A DNA stretch of 64,000 bases. Origin: Mycobacterium sp. SMC-2 (GTDB taxonomy: Bacteria; Actinomycetota; Actinomycetes; Mycobacteriales; Mycobacteriaceae). Every line of letters starts with the position of its first letter. The first letter of the stretch is position 1. The notes beneath the pieces were generated by a model. That model did no database searches. It was not told where the DNA came from and saw only the letters and a program-made list of their open reading frames with translations. Shown here piece after piece: positions 10,095 through 21,700 of this stretch. The stretch is taken from contig NZ_CP079863.1 of NCBI RefSeq assembly GCF_025263485.1, forward strand, positions 3,844,001-3,908,000, read 5' to 3'. The translations under genes were made by a program, and so were the position numbers.

Positions 10095-12725
10095 TCAGTC
10101 GGCGTGATCGTTCGCCGGAAGCGGCGGATGATCCGCAGACGTCAACTCCAACACGCAGATCTCGCCCGTCGTGCCGTCGACTTCGACCAGGGCGCCGGGC
10201 GGCAACGACTTGGTAGCTCCCTGCACGTCCACCACACAGGGGAAGCCGAATTCGCGGGCCACCACAGCCGCGTGGGACATCGGGCCGCCCAATTCGGTCA
10301 CCACTGCCGCGGCGTAGCAGAACGCGGCCGTATATCCGACGTCGGTGACCTCCGCGACAAGGACTTCGCCCGGTTGGAGGTCATCGATCGTCTCGGGCCG
10401 CACGATCCGCACGCGGCCTCGCACCTTCCCCCCGCACACTCCGACACCGCGCAGAGTCTCCCCGCTGCCGAGAACCGCCGACGTCGTTGTGGTTGGTTGC
10501 CAGCTCCCGCTGAACACCGTCGGCGGAACCACGGCGACCAGCCGGCGTTGTTCGGCACGCCGCCGGGCCACCAGCCCCCCGACATCCGCCGGGAGTGCAT
10601 CAAGCTCGTCAACGAGCAGATAGAACACATCATCGGCAGTAGCGAAGATTCCGGCCTCGACCAACCTGCGCCCGTACTCACGCATCAAGTTGCGTAGCAC
10701 CCAGTTGGCCCGCACCACTTTGTCGCGACGGACTTCGCGGTCGCGGAGCTGGCGTGCTGCCAGCTGCGCAACGGGCTTGGCGTGCAGGGGAATCCGAGGG
10801 GGCGATGGTTGAGGCGCGGGGGGGACGCTCATCGCTCTGGTCACCATCCGGACGAGCAACTCGGGATCATCGGCGTAGCTGATCGATAGCATCTCGAGCT
10901 CGGCCGGGCCCCGATGCCCGATCAGCGCCAGCTCGGCGAGTACGGCGGCGTGAAACTCCGGCGCCTCGACGGCCAGCTTGCCCAGCCGCTCCCCCGGTTC
11001 GGCCAGCAGCGCCGTCACTTTCGGGTCGCGCTGTGCGGCAACCACCAACCGCTGCATCGCCTCGACCGAGCGCGCGCTGACCAATTCCGGTCCCGCCGGT
11101 GCGGCGGTGTCTCGCCCACACAATCCGCGCAGCAGGACGTTGAACGCCGCGCACAGCATGAACGACGCCGATGCCAGTACCCAGCCATGCACCACGTCGT
11201 CGCGCGCCAAGGTGATCAGGCTGAGCAGCCGACGATCGTCCAGCCGGGTGACGTCGTCGGCCAAGCGTTCCAGGTGATCGACATCGGCGACGAACTCGTG
11301 GGTGTCCCTGGACGAGCCGGCGGACAGGCCGATGAGGTTGACGCCGAATACCCCGATGTTGCGAACGGTCCGCAGTTGCTTTCGGATCCAGCTGGTTTCG
11401 GAGCGTGCACGCTCCTCACCGAAGATGGGCAACGACGCCATGCTGGGACCGAAGAATCCGCTGTTGCTGACGATCGTCGCGGGCTTGGCAAACGGTACGG
11501 TTTCGGCCATGAAATGCGCCGAGGTGATGGCACCGTAGAGCCGGTGGGCGAAGACCGCGACGGTTCGCATGGCGATTTCACGCTGGATGATGCCGCCGGG
11601 CCGCAGTCGCTCGGCGATGGCCACGCCGCCAGCGCGCAGCCCGCGCACGGTCACCGATGCCGACGCCGGCGAGAACGGGCCAGGCAGCGCCTCGGACAAA
11701 TTGGTGGCCAGGAAAGTCGGAAAGCGCGGGTCGATCGGGGTATCGAATTCCCCGTTATCCCCGGCCGGGCCAGCCCAATTGGGCTTCACCCCGTCCTCGG
11801 AGGGCGCGTCAACGGAGGGAAGGTCTCCGATGCTGGCCATCCGCCACGGTAGCGACACCACCCGCTTGCCCACGGTGACCCGGCCGCGCACCGCGAGCGC
11901 GAAATCCTCGACGCATTCACCGGAGTTCCACGCCGGCCGGAACCCCCACTGCTCACGCAACCGCGCGGTATCCATGAACGCGGCGCCGTGCACCAGTTGC
12001 AGTTCGGCCAGTTCGAAGCCCGAGCGCACGACGGGACGGCCAAGCGCGGCGGCGACCCGCCGGAAGGTCAGCTCGCCCGGTGCGGCGAGATTAACGGGGC
12101 CGCTGCCTATTTCGGTGTCCACGATCGCCCGGTTGAATAGCCGAAGGGCATCGTCGAGGTGGACCACCTGCATGAGACGGTCGGCCGACCCGTCGGGGAA
12201 TCCCGGCAGCGCCAACAGCCGGCGCACCCAGTTATCGACACTCCGGCCGAGGATCAGCGCGGAGCGGATCGCGACCCATTCCAGGCCCGATTCCTCAAGC
12301 ATCCGCTCGACCCGGGCCTTGTCTTGGCCGTCGGCGCTGACCGGCGTTCTCGCGTCGTGCTCGGTCTTCGGCGCGTCTCCGCCGCCGTAGACGTGTGCCG
12401 ACGACGCGAAAACGATCCTCCTGGCTCCGGTCTCGGCCATCGCCGCCAGGACGTTGCGGGTGCCTTCGATGTTGACCTGGTGGCTGATCTGGGCCTCGGG
12501 GCCGGGACTGTTCGCCCAAGCACAGTGCGCGACAACGTCGGTGCCGGTCAAGGCGCGGTTGACCGCATCGGCGTCCCGGATGTCGGCCTCGACGAATTCG
12601 GCGGCACTCGGCCAGCTTTCGGGCCGGTGCCTGGCGATCCCGATGACGCCGTGGCCTTCGCTGAGCAGGCGAGCGGTAAGGCCCCGGCCGACGACGCCGC
12701 CGGCCCCGGTGACGGCGATTCTCAC
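10095..12725 (-). CDS. Epimerase/PEP-swivel fusion, Rv2047c-like
   Basis: 876 aa from GTG 12725. The N-terminal ~290 residues are an extended NAD-dependent epimerase/dehydratase domain (cofactor turn TGAGGVVG at 6-13, SSAHVYG near 105-115). The middle is a long helical region of unclear origin. The C-terminal ~100 residues are a PEP-utilising mobile (swivelling) domain with its conserved His at 818 in GGPMSHAAVV, as in PEP synthase and pyruvate phosphate dikinase, but the usual ATP-grasp and PEP domains are not obvious. The gene follows pks12 by 25 bp on the same strand, the same arrangement as in M. tuberculosis. Its role is unknown; tailoring or release of the polyketide is a possible inference. 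Confidence 0.88.
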   Translation of the reverse strand: MRIAVTGAGGVVGRGLTARLLSEGHGVIGIARHRPESWPSAAEFVEADIRDADAVNRALTGTDVVAHCAWANSPGPEAQISHQVNIEGTRNVLAAMAETGARRIVFASSAHVYGGGDAPKTEHDARTPVSADGQDKARVERMLEESGLEWVAIRSALILGRSVDNWVRRLLALPGFPDGSADRLMQVVHLDDALRLFNRAIVDTEIGSGPVNLAAPGELTFRRVAAALGRPVVRSGFELAELQLVHGAAFMDTARLREQWGFRPAWNSGECVEDFALAVRGRVTVGKRVVSLPWRMASIGDLPSVDAPSEDGVKPNWAGPAGDNGEFDTPIDPRFPTFLATNLSEALPGPFSPASASVTVRGLRAGGVAIAERLRPGGIIQREIAMRTVAVFAHRLYGAITSAHFMAETVPFAKPATIVSNSGFFGPSMASLPIFGEERARSETSWIRKQLRTVRNIGVFGVNLIGLSAGSSRDTHEFVADVDHLERLADDVTRLDDRRLLSLITLARDDVVHGWVLASASFMLCAAFNVLLRGLCGRDTAAPAGPELVSARSVEAMQRLVVAAQRDPKVTALLAEPGERLGKLAVEAPEFHAAVLAELALIGHRGPAELEMLSISYADDPELLVRMVTRAMSVPPAPQPSPPRIPLHAKPVAQLAARQLRDREVRRDKVVRANWVLRNLMREYGRRLVEAGIFATADDVFYLLVDELDALPADVGGLVARRRAEQRRLVAVVPPTVFSGSWQPTTTTSAVLGSGETLRGVGVCGGKVRGRVRIVRPETIDDLQPGEVLVAEVTDVGYTAAFCYAAAVVTELGGPMSHAAVVAREFGFPCVVDVQGATKSLPPGALVEVDGTTGEICVLELTSADHPPLPANDHAD

Positions 12726-12750
12726 TGACTGGCCTTGCTCAAGCTCATGG

Positions 12751-15700
12751 CTATTCGTCGTCGTCCATCAGCGCGGCGTTGACCAGATCCTCGAGGTCCA
12801 TGTCCGCGATATCCTTCTCCGAGGTCACCGCGGCGGCCGGCGACTGTCCGTCGGCTTCATTTGCCAACGCCAGCAACAGCTCCAGCACCCCCGCCTGTCG
12901 CAGTCGCTTGACCGGAATCGATGCCACGGCGCGCTGAATCTCGGCCTCGCCGGGCGCGGCGGCCGGGCTCTGCTGCTCGGCTGCGCCGACGAGTTCGCGG
13001 TGCATATATCCGGCCAGCGCGGCGGAGTTCGGGTAGTCGAAGATCAGCGTGGGTGACAGCGCCAGGCCGGTAGCGGATTTGAGCCGGTTGCGCATCTCGA
13101 CCGCGGTCAGCGAGTCGAAGCCGAGCTCCTGGAATGCCCGGTCCGGGTCGATGGAATCGGGGCTGGAATTGCCGAGCACGGTGGCGATGTTGGCCCGCAC
13201 CAAATCCAGCAGCACCGCCTGTTGCTCGTCCTCGGGCAATCCTTCCAGGCGCTGCAGCAGAGCCGATTTCGACTTCGCCGCGGCCAGCGAGTCGTCGACC
13301 TGACGCCGGGTGGGCGCGTTGATCAGATCAACGAACATCGGCGGCAACGTTCCGCCGTCGAACTTGACCCGCAGCGCGGCACGGTCGATGTGGGCAGGCA
13401 ACAGGAACGGCTCGTCGACGATCAGCGCGGTGTCCATCAGTTCGAGCGCCTCGTCCGAGGACATCGCGACGATTCCGTCACGGCCGAACCGCGCACGATC
13501 GGCGGCGCCGAGCGCGCCGGTCATGGCGCTGGCCTGATCCCACAGTCCCCAGGCCAGAGACATCGCCGGCAACCCGTGGGTGCGCCGGTGCACGGCCAGC
13601 CCGTCCAGGAACGAGTTTGCCGCCGCGTAGTTGGCTTGGCCCGAGGCCCCCGCCAACCCGGCCATCGACGAAAACATCACGAACGCAGACACATCCAGGT
13701 CGCGGGTCAGCTCGTGCAGGTTCCACGCCGCATCCACCTTGGCCCGCAGCACCGCCTCCACTCGCTCCGGAGTGAGCGAGGAAATCACCGCGTCGTCGAG
13801 CACGCCGGCCGCGTGGATCACCCCCGACAACGGCCGCTGCACCGGGATATCCGCGATCACCTTCGCCAGCGCCTCGCGATCGGCGGCGTCGCAGGCCACC
13901 ACTTGCACCTGGGCACCGGCGGCGCTGAGTTCCGTCACCAGTTCCGCGGCCCCGGGCGCGTCCAGGCCGCGCCGGCTCACCAACACCAGGTTCCGCGCGT
14001 CGTGGCGGGTCACCACGTGGCGGGCCATCGCCGAACCCGCCATCCCGGTGGCACCGGTGATCAACACGGTGCCGGCCGCCCAGGCGTCCGGCATGTTCAT
14101 GACGACCTTGCCGACGTGGCGCGCCTGGCTCAAGTACCGCAGCGCGGCCGGCGCGCGTCGGACGTCAAACCTGGTGACCGGCAACGGCCGCAGCACGTCG
14201 TCACCGAACAAGGCGGTCAGTTCGTCGAGTATCTGCGCGATGCGGTCCGGCCCGGCCTCGAACAGGTCGAAGGCGCGGTAGCGCACGCCGGGGTGCTGCT
14301 GGGCGACCGCCTCGGGGTCGCGCATGTCGGTCTTGCCCATCTCCAGGAACACGCCGCCGGGGGCCACCAGCCGCAGGGAGGCGTCCACGAAATCGCCGGA
14401 CAGCGAATCCAGCACCAGGTCCATGCCGCGCCCGCCGCTGACCGCCCGGAACTTGTCCTCGAATTCCAGGCTGCGGGAATCCGCGATGTGGTCATCGTCA
14501 AAGCCCATGGCCCGCAGCGTGTCCCACTTGCCGCGGCTGGCGGTGGCGAACACCTCCAGACCCAGGTGGCGGGCCAGCTGCACCGCGGCCATACCCACCC
14601 CGCCGGTGGCGGCGTGCACCAACACCCGCTGGCGGCGCTTGGCCGCGGCCAGGTCCACCAACGCGTAGAAGGCGGTGGCGAACACCACCGTGGTGGTGGC
14701 GGCCGCGGTGTGCGACCAGCCCGCCGGCATCTTGGCGAGCAGGCGGTGGTCGGTCCTGGCGATCGTGCCGGTGCCGTCGGGGAACAGGCCCATGACGCGG
14801 TCGCCGATCGCGAAACGCCTCTCGCCCGGGCCGGTTTCCGGCCCAATTTCCACGACGACGCCGGAGGCCTCGATGCCCATGACGGCGTCCGGATCCGGAT
14901 ACAGGCCCAGCGCGATCATCACGTCGCGGAAGTTGGCGGCCAGGGCCGACACCGCAACCCGTACCTGTCCGGGCGCCAGCGGGGCGTCGGCGTCGGGGAT
15001 GCGCTCCAACCGCAGGTTTTCGAAGGTGCCGTAACTGCTCATGCCGAGTCGCCACGGTCCGTCGGTCGGGGGCACCAACAGGCCGCCGACGGCGCGACTG
15101 CCATGCACCCGGGCGGTGTACACGGTTGCGCCGCGCAGCAAGACCTGCGGCTCACCGGCCGACAAGGCCGCCGCCACCGACTCCTCGTCCAACGGGCCGT
15201 CGGTGTCGACGAGCAGGATGCGGCCCGGGTGTTCGGTCTGCGCCGACCGCACCAGTCCCCACACCGCCGCGCCCGCCAGGTCGGTGACGTCCTCCCCCGG
15301 CAACGCCATCGCGCCGCGGGTCGCCACCACCAGGGTGCCCGCCCCGTCGCGGGCCAGCCACGACTGCAGCACCGGCAGCACCGCGCGCGTGGCCGCGTAC
15401 ACGTCGGCCACGACATCGTCGACCATCGGTGTCGACTCGAACACCACCGCCGACGGTTGCGCCTCGGTGTTGTCGAACTCCGTTGCACCCCAGGCGGACA
15501 CCGAGACGGGCTGAACGGAGGTCGACCGCTGCGCGGACCAGATGACCTCGAAGAGCCGGTCGGGTCCCGAACTCGACACCGCCGCCAGCAGCTGCTGGTC
15601 GGTGACCGGCCGGGCCACCATCGACGCCACCGAGAGCACCGGCAGCCCCAGCCCGTCCGCGAGTTCGATCGACACCGCGGACTCACTCACCGGCACGATC

Positions 15701-18700
15701 CGCGCCCGCACCGCCGTCGCTCCGGCGGCGTGCAGCGACACCCGCTGCCACGAGAACGGCACCAGCATCGAGCCTTCGGGGAGTTCGTCGCCGTCGGACG
15801 CCAGGATCACCGCGTGCAACGCGGCGTCGAGCATCGCCGGGTGGACGCCGAACCCCGACGGCGAGACCCCCGCGTCGGCGGGCAGCGTCACTTCGGCGAA
15901 CACCTCGTCGCCGCGACGCCACATCGACGTCAGCCCGCGGAAAGCGGGGCCGTATCCATACCCGCGCTCGGCCAACCGCTCATAGCCGTCGCCGACATCC
16001 ACCGGGGTGGCACCGATCGGTGGCCACGCCGACAGGTCCGCGCTCGGCTGCACCGACCCGGCGCGCAGCACACCCTCGGCGTGTAGCGACCAGCCCGAAC
16101 CCGCGTCGGCGCGGGAAAACACCGACACGGCGCGGGCACCCGAGTCGTCGGTGTCGCCAACCACGACCTGCACCGCGACCGAGCCGGAGCCCGGCAAGAC
16201 CAAGGGGGCGGCCAGGTTCAGTTCCTCGACCACGCCGCAACCCACTTCGTCGCCGGCACGGATAGCCAGCTCCACAAATCCAGCGCCGGGGAACAACACC
16301 ACACCCCCGACGGCGTGATCGGCCAACCAGCCCTGCGCACTGGGCGACAACCGGCCCGTCAACACCACCCCACCGGACGCCGGCAGGTCCACCACCGCGC
16401 CGAGCAACGCGTGCTCGCCGGGCGCGAGCCCCAAGCCCGCGGCGTCGACCGTGGCGTCGTCGCCGGACAGCCAAAACCTCCGGCGCTCAAAGGCATAGGT
16501 CGGCAGCTCAACGAGACGGGCTTTGCCGATCACGCCGCGCCAGTCCACGTCCATCCCCGCGACGAATCCCTGCGCGACCGCGTTGGTCAGGGCCACCGGT
16601 TCCGGACGGTCCTTGCGCAGCGCCGACATGGTGACGATCGGCGCGTCCGGAAGCGACTCTTCGATCGACGCGGTCAGCCCGCTGCCGGGACCGACCTCGA
16701 GGAAGCGGTTTCCGCCCGCCGAGTGCACGAAGCGCACACTGTCGGCGAACCGCACAGCTTCGCGGATATGCCGTTTCCAGTAGGCCGGCGAAGCGAAGTC
16801 GTCGCCCGCCAGCTGCCCGGTCAGGTTCGACACGACCGGTATCGTCGGTTTGCCGATGGCGAGCCCGGCTGCGACCGTGCCGAATTCGTCGAGCATCGGC
16901 TCCATCAACGGCGAGTGGAACGCATGGGACACCGCCAACTGGTGGACGCGGCGGCCGTCGGCGCGGAGTCGGTCCGCGAGCGCGGCCACCTTGTCCTCGG
17001 CGCCCGAAATGACCACCGACGCCGGCCCGTTGACGGCGGCGATGCCCACGCCGGCCTCTTCGGAGGGCACCAGCAGCGGCCGCACTTCCTCCTCGGTGGC
17101 CTGCACGGCGATCATCGCCCCACCCTCCGGCAGGGCCTGCATGAAACGTCCGCGGGCGGCGACCAACACGGCGGCGTTCTCCAGCGACAGCACACCGGCG
17201 ACGTGCGCGGCCGACAACTCGCCGATCGAGTGGCCAAGCACGAAGTCGGGGTGCACACCCCAGGATTCGAGCAACCGGAACAACGCGACTTCCACCGCGA
17301 ACAGCGCGGGCTGTGCGAATTCGGTGGTGTTGATCAGGTTTTCGTCGTGGCCCCACATGACTTCACGCAACGGCCGCAACAGGTGCCGGTCCAGTTCGGC
17401 CACGACCGTGTTGAACGCCTCGGCAAACACCGGGTAGGCGGCGTGCAAGCCCATGCCCATGCCGAGCATCTGGGCGCCTTGCCCTGGGAAGACGAAGACG
17501 GTCTTGCCGCCGGACGCCGAGCCCTGGACCACCGACCCGACCTGACCCGCGGCCAACTCGTCGAGGCCGGCCAGCAACTGCTCGCGATCACCCCCGACGA
17601 CCACCGCGCGGTGCTCGAAGTTCGACCGGCCCGCCAACGACCACGCCACATCACCGGCATCGAGCTCGGCGTGCCGGCGTAGGTGCCCGGCGAGCCGCTC
17701 AGCTTGGGAACCCAACGCCGGCAACGACTTCGCCGATACCACCCAGGGCAGCACGGGCGCATTGACGGGTTCCACCGCAGGCGCGGACTCTACCCGTGCC
17801 GCCTCGATGATCACATGCGCGTTGGTGCCGCTGATGCCGAATGAGGACACCCCGGCCCGGCGCGGACGAGTCGCCGGCCAGTTCCGCGGTTCGGTCAGCA
17901 GCGACACCGATCCCACCGACCAGTCGACGTGCGGACTGGGTTCGTCGACGTGCAGCGTCGCCGGCAGCAGGTCGTGGCGCATCGCCAGCACCATCTTGAT
18001 CACCCCGGCCACGCCGGCGGCGGCCTGCGTGTGGCCCATGTTGGACTTGATCGAGCCCAGGAAGAGCGGCTCGGCACGGTCCTGTCCGTAGGTGGCCAAC
18101 AACGCTTGGGCCTCAATGGGATCACCCAGTGTGGTCCCCGTGCCGTGGCCCTCGACCACGTCGACCTCGGCCGCGGACAGTCCGGCGTTGGCCAGCGCGG
18201 CGCGCACCACCCGCTGCTGCGACGGACCGTTGGGCGCGGTCAGGCCGTTGGAGGCGCCGTCCTGATTGATCGCCGAACCCCGCACCACCGCCAGCACCGG
18301 GTGACCGAGCCGCTGCGCATCCGAGAGGCGCTCCATGACGAGCATGCCGCCACCTTCGGAGAATCCGGTGCCGTCGGCGGCCCCCGCGTACGCCTTGCAC
18401 CGGCCGTCCGCGGAAAGCCCGCGCATGCGGCTGAACTCCACGAAGATGTCGGGTGTGGCGTTGACGGTGACGCCGCCGGCCAGCGCCAGATCGCACTCGC
18501 CCGACCGCAGCGACTGCGCCGCCATGTGCAACGCCACCAACGAGGACGAGCACGCGGTATCCACCGACACCGCGGGGCCTTCCAAGCCCAGCACGTACGA
18601 AATACGGCCGGACGCCACACTCGACGACTGCCCGGTCAGGCGAAAGCCCTCCGCGGCCGCGCCGGCGCCCATGCCGTAGCCCTGGGTGTACACCCCGGCG

Positions 18701-21700
18701 AAGACGCCGGTCGCGCTACCCCGCAATGCGCCGGGTTCAATTCCGGCCCGCTCCAAGGCTTCCCAAGACAGTTCGAGGAACATCCGCTGCTGCGGATCCA
18801 TCGCCAGCGCCTCGCTGGGTGCGATACCGAAGAAGCCGGGGTCGAAGTCCGCGACACCGTCGACGAAGCCGCCGGTGCGGGTGTAGCACGTGCCCGGGAC
18901 GTCGGGATCCGGGTTGTAGATGCCGGCCAGGTCCCAGCCCCGGTCGGTGGGGAACTCCGAGAGCACGTCGCGGCGCTCGATGAGCATCTGCCACAGGTCC
19001 TCCGGGGAAGTCACCCCGCCCGGGTAGCGGCAAGACATGCCGACGATCACGATCGGGTCGTCGCCGACGGCGCGAACGACCGGGGCGGTGGTGACTTCCG
19101 GTGAGACCCCGGCGAGTTCGCTGCGGATGTAGCCCGCCAGGCCGTTCGGTGTCGGGTAGTCGAAGATGAGGGTGGGTGAGAGCGGCAGCCCGGTGGCGGT
19201 TTTCAGCCGGTTGCGCATTTCGACGGCGGTCAGCGAGTCGAAGCCCAGGTCCTGGAACGCCTTGTCCGGGTCGATCGCCTCCGGGGTGGTGTTACCGAGG
19301 ACGGTGGCGATGTGCGAGCGGACCAGGTCCAGCAGCACGGCGTGCTGTTCAGGTTCGGGTAGCCCGTGCAGACGATGCGCCAGAGCCGATTTCGACTTCG
19401 CGGCCACCAGCGAGTCGTCGACCTGACGCCGCGAGGGCGCCGCGACCAGGTCGGCGAACATGGGTGGCACCGCGGCGGCGTGGGCACGCAGGGCACCCAG
19501 GTCGATGCGGGCGGGCGCCAGGAACGGCTCGTCGACGATCAATGCGGTGTCGAACAGTTCCATCGCCTCGTCCGACGACAAGGCCAAGATCCCGTCGCGG
19601 CCGAGCCGGGCGAGGTCGGCCGCGTCGAGCCCACCGGTCATGGCGCTGGCTTGATCCCACAACCCCCAGCCCAGCGAGATCGCCGGCAGCCCATGAGCCC
19701 GCCGGTGCGCGGCCAGTGCGTCCAGGAAACAGTTCGCCGCCGCGTAGTTGGCCTGGCCCGACGACCCCACCAGGCCGGCCATCGACGAGAACATGACGAA
19801 CACCGACAGGCCGCGATCGCGCGTGAGCTCGTGCAGGTTCCAGGCGGCATCGACCTTGGCGCGCAACACCGCATCGACCCGCTCCGGGGTCAACGAGGTG
19901 ACCACCGCGTCGTCGAGCACACCGGCCGCATGGATCACCCCGGTCAGCGGATGGCTGGCCGGGATGTCGGCGATCACGGAGGCCAGCGCCTTCCGGTCGG
20001 CTGCGTCGCACGCGACGGCGCGCGCCCAGGCTCCGGCTTCCTCCAGTTCGGCGACCAACTCGGGGCATCCGGGCGCGGCCGGACCGGTGCGGCTCAGCAA
20101 CACGACGTTTTGCACACCGTGCTGGGTCACCAGGTGGCGGGCCAGCGCCGAACCCGCCATTCCGGTTCCACCGGTGATCAGCACGGTCCCGGCGGCCCAC
20201 GCGTCGGGAATGGTCATGACGACCTTGCCGACGTGGCGGGCCTGGCTCAGGTACCGCAACGCCGTCCGTGCGCGTCGGATGTCGAAGGTGGTGACCGGTA
20301 ACGGCCGCAACGCACCGGCCTCGAAAAGTCCGGCCAATTCGATCATCCACTGGTGCATCCGGGGACGGCCAGGCTCGAAGAGGTCGAAGGCGCGGTAGCG
20401 CAGGCCGGGATATTCCTGGGCGATCACGCCGGGGTCGCGGATGTCCGTCTTGCCCATCTCCAGGAACACGCCGCCGGGGGCCACCAGCCGCAGGGAGGCG
20501 TCCACGAAGTCGCCGGCCAGCGAATCCAGCACCACGTCCATGCCCCGGCCACCGGTCGCCGCCCGGAACTTCTCCTCGAACTCCAAGCTGCGGGAATCCG
20601 CGATGTGGTCGTCGTCGAAGCCCATGGCCCGCAACGTGTCCCACTTGCCACGACTGGCCGTCGCGAATATCTCGAGACCCAAATGCCGGCCCAACTGCAC
20701 CGCGGCCATCCCGACACCGCCGGCGGCCGCATGCACCAACACCCGTTGACCCGGCTTGACATCGGCCAGGTGCACGAAGGCCATGTACGCGGTGGTGAAG
20801 ACGGCCGAGATGGCGGCGGCTTCGGCGTACGACCAGTCCGGCGGCATCGGCTGCAACAGCCGGATGTCGCCGGCGACCAGCGTGCCGCTGCCGTCGGGGA
20901 AAAACCCGTAAACCGAGTCGCCGACTGCGAATTCGGTGACGCCCGGGCCGACTTCGACCACCACGCCGGCGCCCTCGCCGCCGAGCAGCGCGTCGTGGGT
21001 GAACATGCCCAGGGTGATCATGATGTCGCGGAAGTTGGCCGCGATCGCGCGCAGCGCCACCCGAACCTGGCCCGGCTCCAATGGCGCGTCGGCGTTGGGA
21101 ACCGGCTCCAGCCGCAGGTTTTCAAAGGTGCCGGCGCTGCTGATGCCCAGCCGCCAGGGGCCCCCGCCCGGAGGCACCAGGAGGTCGTCGACCGCACGGC
21201 TGGGCCGCACCCGCGCCGTGTAGACCTGGCCGTTGCGCAGCAATACCTGCGGCTCCGCGGCCGCGAGCACCGACGCGATGGCCTGTTCATCCAGCGGCGC
21301 ATCGGAATCCACCAGGACGATGCGGCCGGGATGCTCCGTTTGCGCCGAGCGCACCAGACCCCACACCGCCGCGCCGGGCAGATCGGTGGTGTCCTCCCCC
21401 GCCAATCCGATTGCGCCGCGAGTCGCCACGACCAGCACGCCGGAGTCGCGCTCGGTCAACCACGACTGCACCGCGGCCAGCGCCCGATGGGTGCGCTCGT
21501 AGGTCGCCGTGACCGGATCCTGTTCGGTGGCAACCGATTCCAGAACCTCGTAGGACGGCGCCTCGCCGGCGGCGCCCGGCGCCGCCGGCGACCACGCCAC
21601 CTCGAACAGCCGCTCAGGGCCCGAGCTGGTCACCGCCGCGCGCAGCTGCCGCTCGCTCACCGGGCGGGCGACCATCGCGCCCACCGACAGCACCGGCAAG

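Noticed and set aside
13222..16086. 954-codon plus-strand frame opposite pks12 (and a similar 694-codon one at 20353-22437)
   Set aside because: Antisense shadows of pks12 caused by high GC at third codon positions; composition is Arg/His/Gly-rich with no domain.
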